A DNA stretch of 64,000 nucleotides, taken from Unio delphinus (taxonomy: Eukaryota > Mollusca > Bivalvia > Unionida > Unionidae). Shown in pieces: positions 50,290 to 60,640 of the stretch. Positions within the stretch are counted from its first letter, which is position 1, and each line of letters begins with the position of its first letter. Position numbers and translations under genes: made by a program. The DNA lies in the NCBI GenBank assembly GCA_029339505.1, contig JAQISU010000171.1, positions 632,501 through 696,500 of the forward strand, given 5' to 3'. A model generated the notes under the pieces. It saw only the letters and a list, made by a program, of their open reading frames with translations. It was not told where the DNA came from and searched no databases.

Positions 50290-50620
50290 ACACTCTTATA
50301 TTTCTAACTTTAGAATTGACATCCTTTTTCAATTCGTATTCGTTACCCAATTCTTATCGTATTCCCTCTACGATAATAAATAACGGGACAAACGCACTTA
50401 CGTCACTGGAAAATGAAAGAGAGTCTCGAATAGAATTCTGAATTTTTTTGATTAACGCGTATTTCTTGGGCAGCATATATTTGTTAGTGTTAACTCCGTA
50501 TTCTATATCTTGAAAATCTGACATGATTTGATCAGGATTTAAACCATCTGATAGTTTGATATCCTGACTTTTCAATTTTGAAATTTCATCAATAATGCTA
50601 TTCATTTTTTCAGAATTCAT
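50290..50620 (-). pseudogene. s118 small helical protein of P-D (premature stop)
   Basis: MNSEKMNSIIDEISKLKSQ start at 50620, conserved to LFIIVEGIR, then TAA near 50354; the remaining ELGNEYELKKDVNSKVRNIR follows in frame to about 50290. Confidence 0.65.
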
Positions 50621-50664
50621 TATTCTATAACAATTATATATTTCTAAATGAAAAATATGACGCA

Positions 50665-51156
50665 TCAGACATAACTAAATTTAATTTTCTGTCCGTTCTT
50701 TTTTGAAATGGCAGATCGATAAAGCCCCTCTGCAACAAATCGTACTGAGGCTCTACAAATATCGAAATACCCACTGACTTCATATATCTATTGAAATATT
50801 TTTTCTTCGTTAGTTGTTGTATTCAAAGATTTTACGGGTCTCGCTTTTTTTGAGCAAGTACCAGTCTTTCCCCGTTTCAAATTCTCACTCTGTGTAACAA
50901 CTTTTAGATTTGATAAAGAGTTATTCTTTGGATTAGAATCCTTATGATCAATAACAAAACCATCCTTGATCAATCCATTGTGACATTCATACACGAAACG
51001 ATGATTGTGATATTTTTTCTTTCCAGCACCAAAAATCAAATACCCTTGATTAGTCACAAAACCGACCGGTTTCTTCAGTCTACGGTTTCTGACAGTACCA
51101 TCACTGGATGCTCCATAATTTGTAATCACAGGGTGTGGTCTGAATTCTTGGTTCAT
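50665..51156 (-). pseudogene. HNH endonuclease of P-D (one stop)
   Basis: MNQEFRPHPVITNYGASSDG (NUMOD4-like), NHRFVYECHNGLIKDGFV then IDHKDSNPKNNSLSNLKVVT (HNH_3-type catalytic core intact), TAG near 50788 after NEEKIFQ, then the NUMOD1-like tail YFDICRASVRFVAEG to 50665. A product truncated after the HNH core could still be a nuclease. Confidence 0.75.
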
Positions 51157-51169
51157 TGATATACTAATA

Positions 51170-51523
51170 CTATTTGTCTAATTCATTGTTTGGTCTAATG
51201 ATTACATCTTTGGAGAATCTTTCGATGTAGTCTTGGCGAGTTCTTATGACTTTGTCGCTGACAGAGTCGAGGTCATAATTTCTGATTGATTGTCCATTTT
51301 TTATTCTTTTGTCATAATAACGCTTCAATTCCCTGTATCGTTTACCACCACAGCGTAGACACAACTGCGATTTCCCCCTGACCCCAACCCCACATCGTAT
51401 GCAGGGTAACGGACCAAGGCTTCCACGGCGAAAGCTTTGCATATGATACCCACAGAATTTCTTTCTGCATGATTTGTTACACGGAGTCGTTGATCTAATC
51501 ATGAGCCATTTGCAGTGATTCAT
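51170..51523 (-). CDS. Zinc-finger protein of P-D (intact)
   Basis: 118 residues. PCNKSCRKKFCGYH, CIRCGVGVRGKSQLC followed by LRCGG, basic helix KRYRELKRYYDKRIKNG, acidic-neutral tail. Start MNHCKWLMI at 51523; six upstream residues from 51541 are not conserved. Diverges from PolB (ATG 51566). Confidence 0.65.
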   Translation of the reverse strand: MNHCKWLMIRSTTPCNKSCRKKFCGYHMQSFRRGSLGPLPCIRCGVGVRGKSQLCLRCGGKRYRELKRYYDKRIKNGQSIRNYDLDSVSDKVIRTRQDYIERFSKDVIIRPNNELDK

Positions 51524-51628
51524 AATATATAAATCTTTCATTTAAATGCTCGTTTTAATTATAGTATGAAGAAGTTTGAGAGATTATCGAAAATTAAGCC
51601 TTGGAAAAATGCTCAATTCAATCCTGAT

Positions 51629-51987
51629 AAGGAGTTTAAGAGATTATTAGAAATTAATCCTAGATTTAATCTCGATAAACCAAAAAAACGTCTAGTGGAC
51701 GGTAACATGAAGGAGTTTAAGAGATTATTAAAAATTAGTCCTAGATTTAATCTCGATAAACCAAAAAAACGTCTAGTGGACGGTAACATGAAGGAGTTTA
51801 AGAGATTATTAAAAATTAGTCCTAGATTTAATCTCGATAAACCAAAAAAACGTCTAGTGGACGGTAACATGAAGGAGTTTAAGAGATTATTAAAAATTAG
51901 TTCTAGATTTAATCTCGATAAACCAAAAAAATGTCTAGTGGACGATAACGATAAACCAAAAAAAAACGTCTAGTGGACGGTAACATG
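51629..51987 (+). repeat. 81-bp coding tandem repeats in the PolB N-terminus of P-D
   Basis: About four and a half units of 27 residues (KEFKRLLKISPRFNLDKPKK plus RLVDGNM), near identical at the DNA level, at about 51629, 51710, 51791 and 51872, the last partial and followed by a frameshifted scrap near 51950. P-B has four older, diverged modules; P-A and P-C one each. Confidence 0.88.
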
Positions 51988-52325
51988 AAGGAGTTTAAGA
52001 GATTATTAAAATTTAAGCCCTGCAAAAATGCTAAATTCAATCTTGATAAAGAGTTCAAAAGATTATCGAAAATTAAACCCTGGAAAAATGTTAATTTCAA
52101 TCTCGATAGAGTCTCTGATACATCAAAACGTCTAATCGGTGATAGAACTATACTGGGTAAAATCAGGGAGTGTTTTAATGAATTCTGCCGAGACGGTGCA
52201 GCACATTGTTGGTCGACATTTTGAATTATCAACAACATCGAAGATGTCGGTGTCAATGTACCCATCATCGATGCTACTATGAATGATGAAAGAGCAGTTG
52301 AGATAATTTCACACCTTGGTGGGCC

Positions 52326-52372
52326 AGCGGGTTGGAAATCCAAAGGATTTTCATTGCAAAGCAATTCCCAAC
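52326..52372 (+). repeat. In-frame palindromic insert in P-D polB
   Basis: GGAAATCCAAAGGATTTTC followed by ATTGCAAAGCAAT gives the residues KSKGFSLQSNSQQ before KYFFRIKF. Same codon position as the P-B insert; missing from P-A and P-C. Confidence 0.6.
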
Positions 52373-55300
52373 AGAAGTATTTTTTCAGAATAAAATTCAT
52401 TATCGAAGTCGAAGGCAAATGGATGATCAGGGAAAAATTTGAACCAATCCTTAGGAATAAAAAAACAATCACGCTGAGTACAGATTCCAAACCAGGAATT
52501 CTAACTGGAATCGACAAACCATACTACGAGAGATCTTATCCTGTAACAGCAGTTGTTTATGGAATATACCCGCTAAATGATAAACCCAATGTTGCAAAAC
52601 TAGCTCCTATGAAATATTCTAGTTCACTGAATTGTGTAGCAACACGGGTAATGGAACACTTCACAAATGCATCCCGAGGAAATAAACTAACTGATCTGCG
52701 ACGTAGGAAAATAACCGGATGGGAACTGACAGTGAAACAGCACGGTGCAAAGATTTCTGATATAGCTAAATTAGAAGCATCATTAAGATTCCCAATAACC
52801 GTTATGACGATAACCGGAGAAGTATTACACGAACCGAAGTATAACAAAAATGGAGCGCCAATTGAAATTATTGATCATAACGTACACGCGTGGACACCTG
52901 CAGTAACAATATTTCCACGAGAACGAACCGTGAGATATATCCCCAAGGAGTTCGTCGGTAATGTTTTCTATGAAGAGAAATTATTCGATGCTATTGACGC
53001 GTTATGTAAAGATAATCCTGTGTCAGTGTGGTTACTTAGAAGTGATGAAGATCCCGAAATAGGATTCGATCAATTTGTAAGACCAAATGGTGAATTATAT
53101 CGCGTTGAAGAGTTAGATACTAGAATGAGAAAAATTGCAAATGATTTTTCACCGGAGAGTTTCCATGAAAAACTACTCACGGATAGTTTTACTATTCCAT
53201 CAGTGGTAGCTCACTTTGCAAGAGAAAAAAACTCATGGCGTCCAACACGAAGTGATTTTCTCGAGGACGTTAAATTGAGTTGCGTCGAATTTGGTCATGG
53301 AGGACTGTGGAATACAAAACACTCACGTGATGGTATGATTTCAATTGATATATCCGCGTGTTATCCTGGAAGTTTTCTCGGGTATGGGGAATGCTCTGAG
53401 TATTTTAAACGATTTGGACACCCCACGCATGAAATGACTCGTGTAGCGATTAATGGTCCATTGCCTGATTTTGATTTAACTGGATTCGCTCGTGTGATAT
53501 CATTCAAATTAGCTACAGGGTTACATCCGTGTAGTTATGTTTGGCTTGGTAGACACCTATCTGAAAAGGCCTGGATGCCAATAGTGTTATTGAGATATAT
53601 GATCGATTGTGGTATGCTAATATCGTTGATTGTCAGTGAAGCGATTATATCCTATCGAGCTCAGAAAGGAGTTTGGCTACCACAACCCGATCTAGATAGA
53701 ATAATTAGCGAACAGCGAGAGCATTTTCTAGATTTCAGCGAGGAAGAAATCGTGAAATTGTCTATGCAGTTATTTGAAATTAAAAAAGAACAAGCAAAAG
53801 ATTTTGGACGAAGAATAATCGGTAAATTTACCCAAGGTGGAAGATACGACAATGCAAAATACTCTTCGCGGTTGATCATAGACGTCGCTGAATACGATTT
53901 TATTGTAACGGATTTAACGAAACAGGGAAAACTTGTATCCCGTAAAGATGCTTTTCTATCCAATGGTGAGAAATTAGGTACGGTTGTTACCTACTGTGAT
54001 GCATATAATTCCCAGTACACACATCTGTGAAGTTCTATGCTAGCCTATGCTTCTTTTAATCTATTTTCGATGATAAATAGATTTCCGAATGCCGCTGTTA
54101 GAGTAGCCACTGATTCGATGTATACACACAGTGAATACAAATCAGCTGTAGCGGCATTCACAGATCCCGAGGAAAATTGGGGACGTTGCAGATTTAAAAA
54201 GGAAACACTACACGAGTATTGTGAATCCGCAGACGTTACCATGGATGATAAATATCTTTGTTGTAACCGTATTGAAATTCAATCAGAATTTTCTAATGCA
54301 CCACCGGTATTTGATCCCGTATGTAGATACAAGACAGTTTATTTAAACGGTTGTGATGGGTCAGGAAAGACAACTCGTGCAATCGAATTATTTCGTCGGT
54401 CAAACATGATTGTCCTAACATCGACTCACAGACTCGCCAGAGAGATGAAACAACGAGGGGTAAATGCCTGTACTTATCACAGCTTATTTCGATGGAAGGG
54501 TGACAAATGGACTCCTGAGCGTATGGGTGATAAATTCATTCCTGAAATCATAATCTGGGATGAAATATGCACAGTGTCATTAGATGTATTACAAACATTT
54601 CTCGAAAGGTTGTTAAACAAAAACACAAAAGTCGTCATGTGCGGTGATCACGGCCAACCACCACCATTTGTCGGTGCATCCTCACATGAATGGCTAAAGG
54701 GTTTTGTAGACTATTATGAGGAAATTAACACTGATTATAGATCACTTGATGAACAATTACGAGAATTCAAAGCGCTAATTAGATTACAACCGGATAGAAT
54801 CCAGTGTGAAATAGCGCGTGAAGTGATTTCAGAGACTTCAATGAATGATTTTTGGGAAATATGGAGACCAAACGATTTGATAATTGCAAGTAGAAAAATT
54901 GTCAGAGACACACTTCAGATGAAGTTTTTTGAATTGCATAAAGAAAAATTTGCCGTTCTTCCAGTACCGTTCTGTTATAGGCCATCGGATACACGAAAAC
55001 AGAATATAGAAGTTGATATTCCAGGACAAAGTGAAAAACAAATTCTCGTATTAAATGATATTGTGCTGGTTGATATCAGCGTCGTTGAAGATGCATTGCG
55101 TGCTAATTAATCCCCGTGGACGCTAGGATACGCAGCGACGATACATTCTTCACAGGGATTGACTATCACAGACACAATTGTTTGGATGGTGGATAATCGC
55201 ATCGAATGGTCAAATTTAGTCTATCTCGCAGTATCCAGAGTACGAAAAATAAATCAGCTTAGAAGAATTGTCCTTGAAAATCCTAATGACAATTCCATAA

Positions 55301-55603
55301 GTGATATTGTCACTGGTGATATCATCGAGGACATAATCAGAAAAATACTTTCTGAGCAGGATAAAAAAAATAATAGAGAATTTGATATTGATGTTGAATT
55401 AATAATGACGTTGAAACAGCAACAGAATAATCACTGCGCGAGTTGCAATTGTGTAATGAATTGGTGTTGGTCAGATAGGGATTCTCGACAATTTACCGTA
55501 GACAGAAAGAATTTCAGTATTTGTCATACAAGAGATAATGTGATGCTAACATGTCTTGAGTGCAACAGGCGCCGGGGTGCCAGCACAATGCCTCTGGGGG
55601 GTG

Positions 55604-56563
55604 CTAGTTAAGACCCTGTGGTGGTAATTGAGTATCGTCAGGAATCACTTGGAGTTGTTCGCGTGTAAACCCCCGCTGAGGGGCAGTTGAATCCAATTTA
55701 TAGATTGGAAGTCTACCAGTTGATCGTGTTATAGTAGATATCTTGTGTGCAGAAACACTCCAAATAGGATCAGTAGCCCATTTTGTGCCACCTTCCAACT
55801 CTCCTGGTTCGTATAAATACCTAACAGTGACATTACTACCAAGAATTGGTTCTTTGAAATCTTTTTGTGAAATCCCTTGAATTTCCATTTTAGGTATAGA
55901 CTTCTTTTTAATCGCGTTGATAGGTTTCATTTTGATTGTTCTAGTAATCTCATTATTCATTGCGGTAATCACAGCTGGTAACCTTTTGACCCATTCACGG
56001 GATCTTTTATCCTGAATAAACTCCTTCGCGTATTGATATCCAAATAACCGCTCAGCAAGAGTCCGATTAAATCGTTCTACAATTGCCTGATCACGATGTA
56101 ACGCAGTATGCCCTCGTCGTATGGTGACATTATGATGTTTCATCGCTGATAAAACAGCGCCTTGAAATTCCTTGCCAGGATCAACCTGCAATAGATTTGG
56201 CCATCTCAGAGGACCTTTTCCATAAATTCTTTCAAATGCAGAAGCGACTTCAGTTGATGATTTTGTTTTCAGCGGCTCTGCTTCTTTGTATCGACTCGCA
56301 ACATCAACTACGGTTAACGCGTATTTGTAACCACGAACATGTGGCAAAAATAATATATCAGCCTGATGAACTTCATTAGGGACAGTCACATCAAAATGCG
56401 AGTAATTAATTTGTTTAGGCGCTGGTAGATAAATTTGCCATATAGCTTGTTTGGATAACCAATTAGCCGCAGTGGCCTTTTTCACTTTTGCGGTTCTAGC
56501 GAGTTTATTGATTGCAGCGTTACCCCTCCAGTATCCCCTCGGAGAATAATAAATAGATTCCAT
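55604..56563 (-). CDS. int: rve-type integrase of P-D (intact)
   Basis: 319 residues from MESIYYSPRGYWRG (56563); an ATG at 56584 upstream lies in the PLA2 end and is not used by homology. N-terminal helical domain (KVKKATAANWLSKQAIWQIY), catalytic core with HQADILFLPH, LLQVDPGKEFQGAV and RDQAIVERFNRTLAERL (DDE), C-terminal chromo/SH3-like region VTVRYLYEPGELEGG and GFTREQLQVIPDD. It inserts the element with a 5-bp duplication, judging from the flanks. Tail-to-tail with PolB, overlapping 8 bp. Confidence 0.93.
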   Translation of the reverse strand: MESIYYSPRGYWRGNAAINKLARTAKVKKATAANWLSKQAIWQIYLPAPKQINYSHFDVTVPNEVHQADILFLPHVRGYKYALTVVDVASRYKEAEPLKTKSSTEVASAFERIYGKGPLRWPNLLQVDPGKEFQGAVLSAMKHHNVTIRRGHTALHRDQAIVERFNRTLAERLFGYQYAKEFIQDKRSREWVKRLPAVITAMNNEITRTIKMKPINAIKKKSIPKMEIQGISQKDFKEPILGSNVTVRYLYEPGELEGGTKWATDPIWSVSAHKISTITRSTGRLPIYKLDSTAPQRGFTREQLQVIPDDTQLPPQGLN

Positions 56564-56570
56564 GTTGTTA

Positions 56571-57115
56571 TTAATTACCAGCACCTAACATCAATTTGCT
56601 TTTCATAGCCGATTTTATTAACCATGAAGCTAATTTTTCTTTGAAGGATTTATCAGGAATAGCATTTAATGCGTGAATCAATTTCACATCCGCGAGATGC
56701 CTGTGTTGCAAATCGCTGCTTTTATAAGCAACATCATGAGCATGACACGCCTTATCAATGGCGTTTATCGGTTCTTCACCACGTCGAGGTTGGTTTTGAT
56801 CATCAAGTCTGATATCTAATCGTGTTCCGGGGCCACAGTAGCTATATCCTGGAAGGTGCTTTTCTCCGGGTTACTTTGCCCATGGGGTTCCAGGGAGCTT
56901 TGCCAATTTGGCTGCGATATCACCTCCTCGTTTTTTTTTAAATCATCAGCAATTTTTAGAAAATTGCCTGCAGATCTCATAGACACAAATCTAAATTTCT
57001 TTGTACCACATTGTACGCATTTACCAGAAAGCGCTGATCGGTTATTTTTAGTAGTAGTCGTCGTCAAGTCATCTGTGCCAGTACGCGTTTTACACTTCAC
57101 ACAATATAGATCCAT
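56571..57115 (-). pseudogene. Zinc ribbon-PLA2 of P-D (A-run frame break and one stop)
   Basis: MDLYCVKCKTRTGTDDL at 57115 with CxxC pairs YCVKC and KCVQC. A run of nine A at about 56932-56940 puts the following PLA2 domain (LAKLPGTPWAK, YCGPGTRLD, CHAHDVAY) in a different frame, as in P-B where the run has eight A. In addition TAA replaces the Tyr codon in AKYPGEK (about 56872). The PLA2 catalytic motifs are otherwise conserved to the stop at 56571. Confidence 0.78.
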
Positions 57116-57120
57116 AATTT

Positions 57121-57795
57121 ATGTATAGAGATATGGATATAATTGATTTTTCAGCGACTAAAGCAAGAGAACCAATTAAGCATCATGCAGCGCTACCAAA
57201 CTCTATCCGGATGATTATAATCGGGCCATCTGGATCCGGCAAGACGCAATTGCTGCTCAATTTAATAATGAGATGGATGAAGTGGGATAAGTTGTATTTA
57301 ATTGCCCCTAGCGTAGATGATCAACAATGCTATGAAGTGTTAAAGGATTTTAATGAAAACGCTTCAGAGATTGCCGGCGAGGGTATTATTGAATTTATAA
57401 CCGATATTGACGAGGCACCATCAGTAGAAGATCTCGATGGAAGTATTAACAATTTAGTCGTATTCGACGATGTGATGTTAGATAAACAAACAAACCCAGC
57501 TAGAATATTTTCCCGAGGCAGGCATAAAAGCACAGACGTGATATATGTCACTCAACGCTACACACAGATTCCAAAAGTGATCAGAGATAACTGCAATTTA
57601 TTGTGTGTATTTAACGGAGTTGATACTCATACTCTTAGAAATATTTGGCAAACTTGGTGCTGCGGTGATATGGATCATAATCAATTTAAAAATTTCTTTA
57701 GTAACGCTCAGTCAAACCCGTACGGATTTGTAACGATAAATTTGCATGACCCTCGGACACGGTATCGTATCGGACTCGATCAAATATTCGGTTAA
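57121..57795 (+). CDS. atp: FtsK/HerA-type packaging ATPase of P-D (intact)
   Basis: 224 residues. Walker A IIIGPSGSGKTQLL, LYLIAPSVDDQQCYEVLKDF, Walker B NLVVFDDVMLDKQTNPAR, then RGRHKSTDVIYVTQRYTQIP and the conserved end RYRIGLDQIFG. About 90 percent like the P-B copy by eye. Start 5 bp from the opposing zinc-ribbon ATG. The last codons form the inner edge of the terminal repeat. Confidence 0.92.
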   Translation: MYRDMDIIDFSATKAREPIKHHAALPNSIRMIIIGPSGSGKTQLLLNLIMRWMKWDKLYLIAPSVDDQQCYEVLKDFNENASEIAGEGIIEFITDIDEAPSVEDLDGSINNLVVFDDVMLDKQTNPARIFSRGRHKSTDVIYVTQRYTQIPKVIRDNCNLLCVFNGVDTHTLRNIWQTWCCGDMDHNQFKNFFSNAQSNPYGFVTINLHDPRTRYRIGLDQIFG

Positions 57796-58029
57796 AATCT
57801 TAGTGATTTTCATCGTAAAAAAAATTATTAACCCGTAGCAGCAGAGAGGGTGAATGACAACAACGTTGCGACCAAAATTGATTGAAAAATCGCAAAGTCT
57901 CCGTTTGCCAAATGGAGACTTTTTTTTTTGGTTAAAATGAGATTTCGAAGGAAGGCTCTATGTTCCGTTTTGAGGTTTTCAATCGATTTTTTGTCTAAAA
58001 AGGTTGTAGGGTTCACCCTCTCTGCTGCT
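57757..58029. repeat. Right terminal inverted repeat of P-D
   Basis: Inner edge within the ATPase codons, GTAGCAGCAGAGAGGGTGAA at about 57835, outer end GGTTCACCCTCTCTGCTGCT at 58029. Confidence 0.9.
57793..57816 (+). terminator. Palindrome after the ATPase gene
   Basis: TTAAAATCTTAGTGATTTTC begins at the stop codon and can form an AAAATC/GATTTT stem. The same sequence is present in the left repeat at about 42350-42375 in opposite orientation. Confidence 0.35.
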
Positions 58030-59564
58030 ACATATTACGTTTGTTGGATCATCGGAAGGTTAAATATTTGTAACATAGTAAATAATCAGAATTAGTAACG
58101 TATAGAGAGAAGCGTTATATCCCAATCAGTGTTAAGAATGGAGCAATTTATAGATTTACACAGCATATTAATAAATTCTTTTGTTTTCGTTTTCCTTTTC
58201 TTTCTTTCTTAAATATACTGTATTGACACAGAAAAATACTACTATATAAACATACAATTTAAAGCATAGGGAAGGAAAGGGAAGATTAAAAGAACGAAGG
58301 TAGTAAATAAGATAGAAACTGGTGAATAAAAAAGAAATATTATCCATTAATAATTTCAAGATAACATATTAATAAAAATGAAAATTTAAGCATTTCTACA
58401 AATGTGATTACGAGAGCATGCAAAAACCATTTATATACATTCATATACGCATAAACAAATATTCATATAAGCATACATAAAAATGTATCTATGCACACAT
58501 AAATATGCATGTGTGCATACTTGTCCGAAAACATAGTCGAGAAAGTGAAGAGAGAAAAGGGTTATATTTTCAGAATAAAAACTCAATGATCACATTATGC
58601 CAATTTAATAGTTACAACTCTATGTTCTAATAAAATAAATTTTCGCGTGATTTCATTCGGTTAAAAACGTATGTAAGTTTGATTTTCCAGGTCAGACTTA
58701 TCAGCTTTAAGTTAAAATGAAATATCAAAACAAAGTACATTTTGCAGGTTTGGGTTTCTGTTTTGAAAATTCAGTGTAAATGCAATATTTCCTGTCATTA
58801 ATACTAGATTTACAACATTTCATTGACAAGATTCATCTAAAACTCTTAAAAACATTTTTAGAACTCAGCTTAAAAGCTGAAGACGATATTGAGAGAGCAG
58901 CAGAGACAGTAGAGGTCCAGAAAAGAGTAGTCATGGAGGCAAAAGAAAAGGAAAAGGAGGAGAAGAAATTTGGAAAAAGGCCAAGTAAGTGGGAGTAAGA
59001 ATGTCTTCGTATAACGTAGGAGCACACACCTGATGCCTTAAGCTCTATATGACAATTATGATGATGAATGTTGTTCCTAGCTAGCACGCCTTAGTGTTTG
59101 ATTCAGCAAGTTCTAGGCGAGGCTAAACTAGGTCATTTCCTTTAGTAGAATATATCTTTAAAGAATTTAATTTAAAGTAAATGTTGTTACTTATCGGTTT
59201 TTTTTCTCTCTGTTTCTGATTCTCTCTCTTACTTTCTGGATCTTTTCAGTACTGACGTCGGTTACTTGATCCAAATGAAATCGTTTCTTTAAAAAGACTA
59301 AATAAGCAAAGAAGCGTAACGAAGCATCATTAGGACATGACGTCATATATATACGAAGTTTTGCAGAAATTCAAAACTTAAACAAGTTTGTGTACGAATG
59401 GACGGTGTCCTATATAGCCGCACTTCTGTACAATCTTATATAAAAATCAATACAAGCCACGGTAGGCATGAGATTTATCATCTAGCAATTAAAATGTGTA
59501 ATAGATTCCAGCGCAGTATTAAGGTTTGGCCACCACAATAAAAATTGATTCCATGGGAGTATTA
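58030..59564. repeat. Left arm of a large imperfect palindrome (adjacent part)
   Basis: Matches the reverse complement of 60590-62090 over its full length with moderate divergence (for example TTTATAGATTTACACAGCAT with ATGCTGTGTAAATCTATAAA at 61931, and CGCCTAGAACTTGTTGAATC-type sequence on the other side). Beyond P-D the arm continues leftward at 42139-41455. Confidence 0.88.
58780..58998 (+). other. Possible exon-like Glu/Lys-rich reading frame
   Basis: An open frame ends in a charged segment (AAETVEVQKRVVMEAKEKE). The mirror copy in the other arm (about 61147-61290, minus strand) keeps the similar reading AAETVEVKKRVV. CAAGTAAGT near 58985 resembles a splice donor, and TTTGCAG near 58743 an acceptor. 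Could be part of a host gene or of the repeat's own ORF; very uncertain. Confidence 0.25.
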
Positions 59565-59574
59565 AGGCTAGGCT

Positions 59575-59577
<3 letters not shown>

Positions 59578-59630
<53 letters not shown>

Positions 59631-59632
59631 TT
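59578..59632. repeat. ATT microsatellite
   Basis: About 17 uninterrupted ATT units, near the centre of the palindrome. Confidence 0.98.
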
Positions 59633-59862
59633 AACGTATCTCTATAACTGTTCGAATCATTATTCCGTATTTTTAAAGTGACATTTGTATTTGTCCATAA
59701 AACAATTATGTCCATATCTTCTAAACAAATTTATTTTCAAATTTTTTCTTGTCCCTATTAACATTTGTCACCATAATCATTTTTGTCACCATAAATTCTT
59801 TTGTCTTCATGATGTCATCATACTATTAAGCCTGTAGGATCCCGTCTTGTTCAAAAAGTGCT

Positions 59863-60003
59863 TCTTAAAATATATTACAGAACCTAAAATACATTACCGA
59901 ACAGAAAATAATCTTCTAGAAACGTCTTAGTATTTGCAAATTAAAATCTAAATTATAATTAGAAATTTATTTCTAGAATTATAACACAAAATGTGTAGGA
60001 AAC
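59863..60003 (-). repeat. Dispersed repeat, third copy
   Basis: Reverse complement of the 230-bp unit found twice at 40638-41105 (ACACATTTTGTGTTATAATTCTAGAAATAAATTT type). Confidence 0.65.
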
Positions 60004-60039
60004 CATAGGTAGTCCCCGAAATATAAGGGATTTTCAAAG

Positions 60040-60640
60040 TTCTTGATTTATAAATACTGCCCTTGAATGTATTAAAAATATGGCAGGCTAGCCTTAATAC
60101 CACCCAAGAATTTATTAAACATATGGCCGCCTAGTCTTAATATGCCAAAGAATGTATTAAAAATATGGCAGCATAGCCTTAATACTGGCCAAGAATCTAT
60201 TTAAAATATGGCGGCCTCGCCTTAATACTCTGCTTCAATCAATTATAATGTGTAGGCCTAACTTTAATACTGTACAGGCATCTATTAAAAACGTAGCAGC
60301 TTAGCCGTAAAACTGCCCTGGAATCTATTAACAAAGTAGCGCTTCAGCCTTAATATTGCCCTGGAATGCATTAACAATGTGGTGCTTTAGCCTTAATAAT
60401 GCCTGGAATATATTAAAAATGTGGCAACCTAGCCATACTACCCCCCTGGAATGTATGTTAAAAGTGGGAACCTAGCTTAAACAATCCCCTGGAATGTATT
60501 AACAATGTGGTATCCTAGCTTCAATAATCTCCTGGAATGTATTAACAATGTGGCAGCCTAGTCTTAATACTCTACTGGAATCAATTAAAATTGTGGCGCC
60601 CAAACCTCAATACTGCGCTAGAATCATTTACACATTTTAC
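60040..60640. repeat. Minisatellite of about 55-60-bp units
   Basis: Ten or so degenerate units of the form GGAATGTATTAACAATGTGG followed by CAGCCTAGCCTTAATACTGCC. Inverted relatives lie at 59490-59565, so the array forms the loop and inner edges of the palindrome. No gene. Confidence 0.88.

Larger units (their letters stand above)
51566..55611 (+). pseudogene. polB: PolB-SF1 helicase-HNH fusion of P-D (three stops and a repeat frameshift)
   Basis: About 1,350 codons. N-terminal repeat region (51566-52130), polymerase with motif A DISACYPG (53347-53370), motif B AKDFGRRIIGKFTQGG (53794-53841) and motif C VATDSM (54103-54120), SF1 helicase with Walker A (54349-54375; third residue Asp instead of Gly: GCDGSGKTT), Walker B IIIWDEIC (about 54547), GDHGQPPP (about 54643) and HSSQG (about 55145), then a HNH-like finger CASCNC...DRKN...CLECNRR (55435-55590). 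Lesions: frameshift near 51955, TGA at 52222, TGA at 54028, TAA at 55108. An obvious 3'-5' exonuclease motif set was not recognised in the N-terminal half. Ends 8 bp inside the opposing integrase gene. Confidence 0.85.
42140..58029. mobile_element. Element P-D: near-intact 15.9-kb Maverick/Polinton-like provirus
   Basis: Inverted terminal repeats of about 275 bp (42140-42416, 57757-58029), a perfect 5-bp target duplication and an empty paralogous site define both ends. Gene order (reading from the right end): ATPase, PLA2, integrase, PolB, zinc finger, HNH, s118, cap1, protein VI-like, capsid, pX, protease, fibre, membrane, penton. Seven main genes are open; PolB has three stops and one repeat-associated frameshift; PLA2, cap1, fibre, HNH and s118 are broken. 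Youngest of the four insertions. Confidence 0.92.

Noticed and set aside
51613..51870. Repetitive frame LPSTRRFFGLSRLNLGLIFN on the minus strand
   Set aside because: Antisense of the polB N-terminal repeats; repeat origin explains the open frame.
51629..51987. Regular 81-bp repeats as a CRISPR array
   Set aside because: No spacers, units are contiguous and encode a protein module; the context is eukaryotic.
42140..58029. P-D as a still active virus
   Set aside because: PolB has three in-frame stops and a frameshift, and cap1, fibre and PLA2 are broken, so it cannot be autonomous as read, barring assembly errors.
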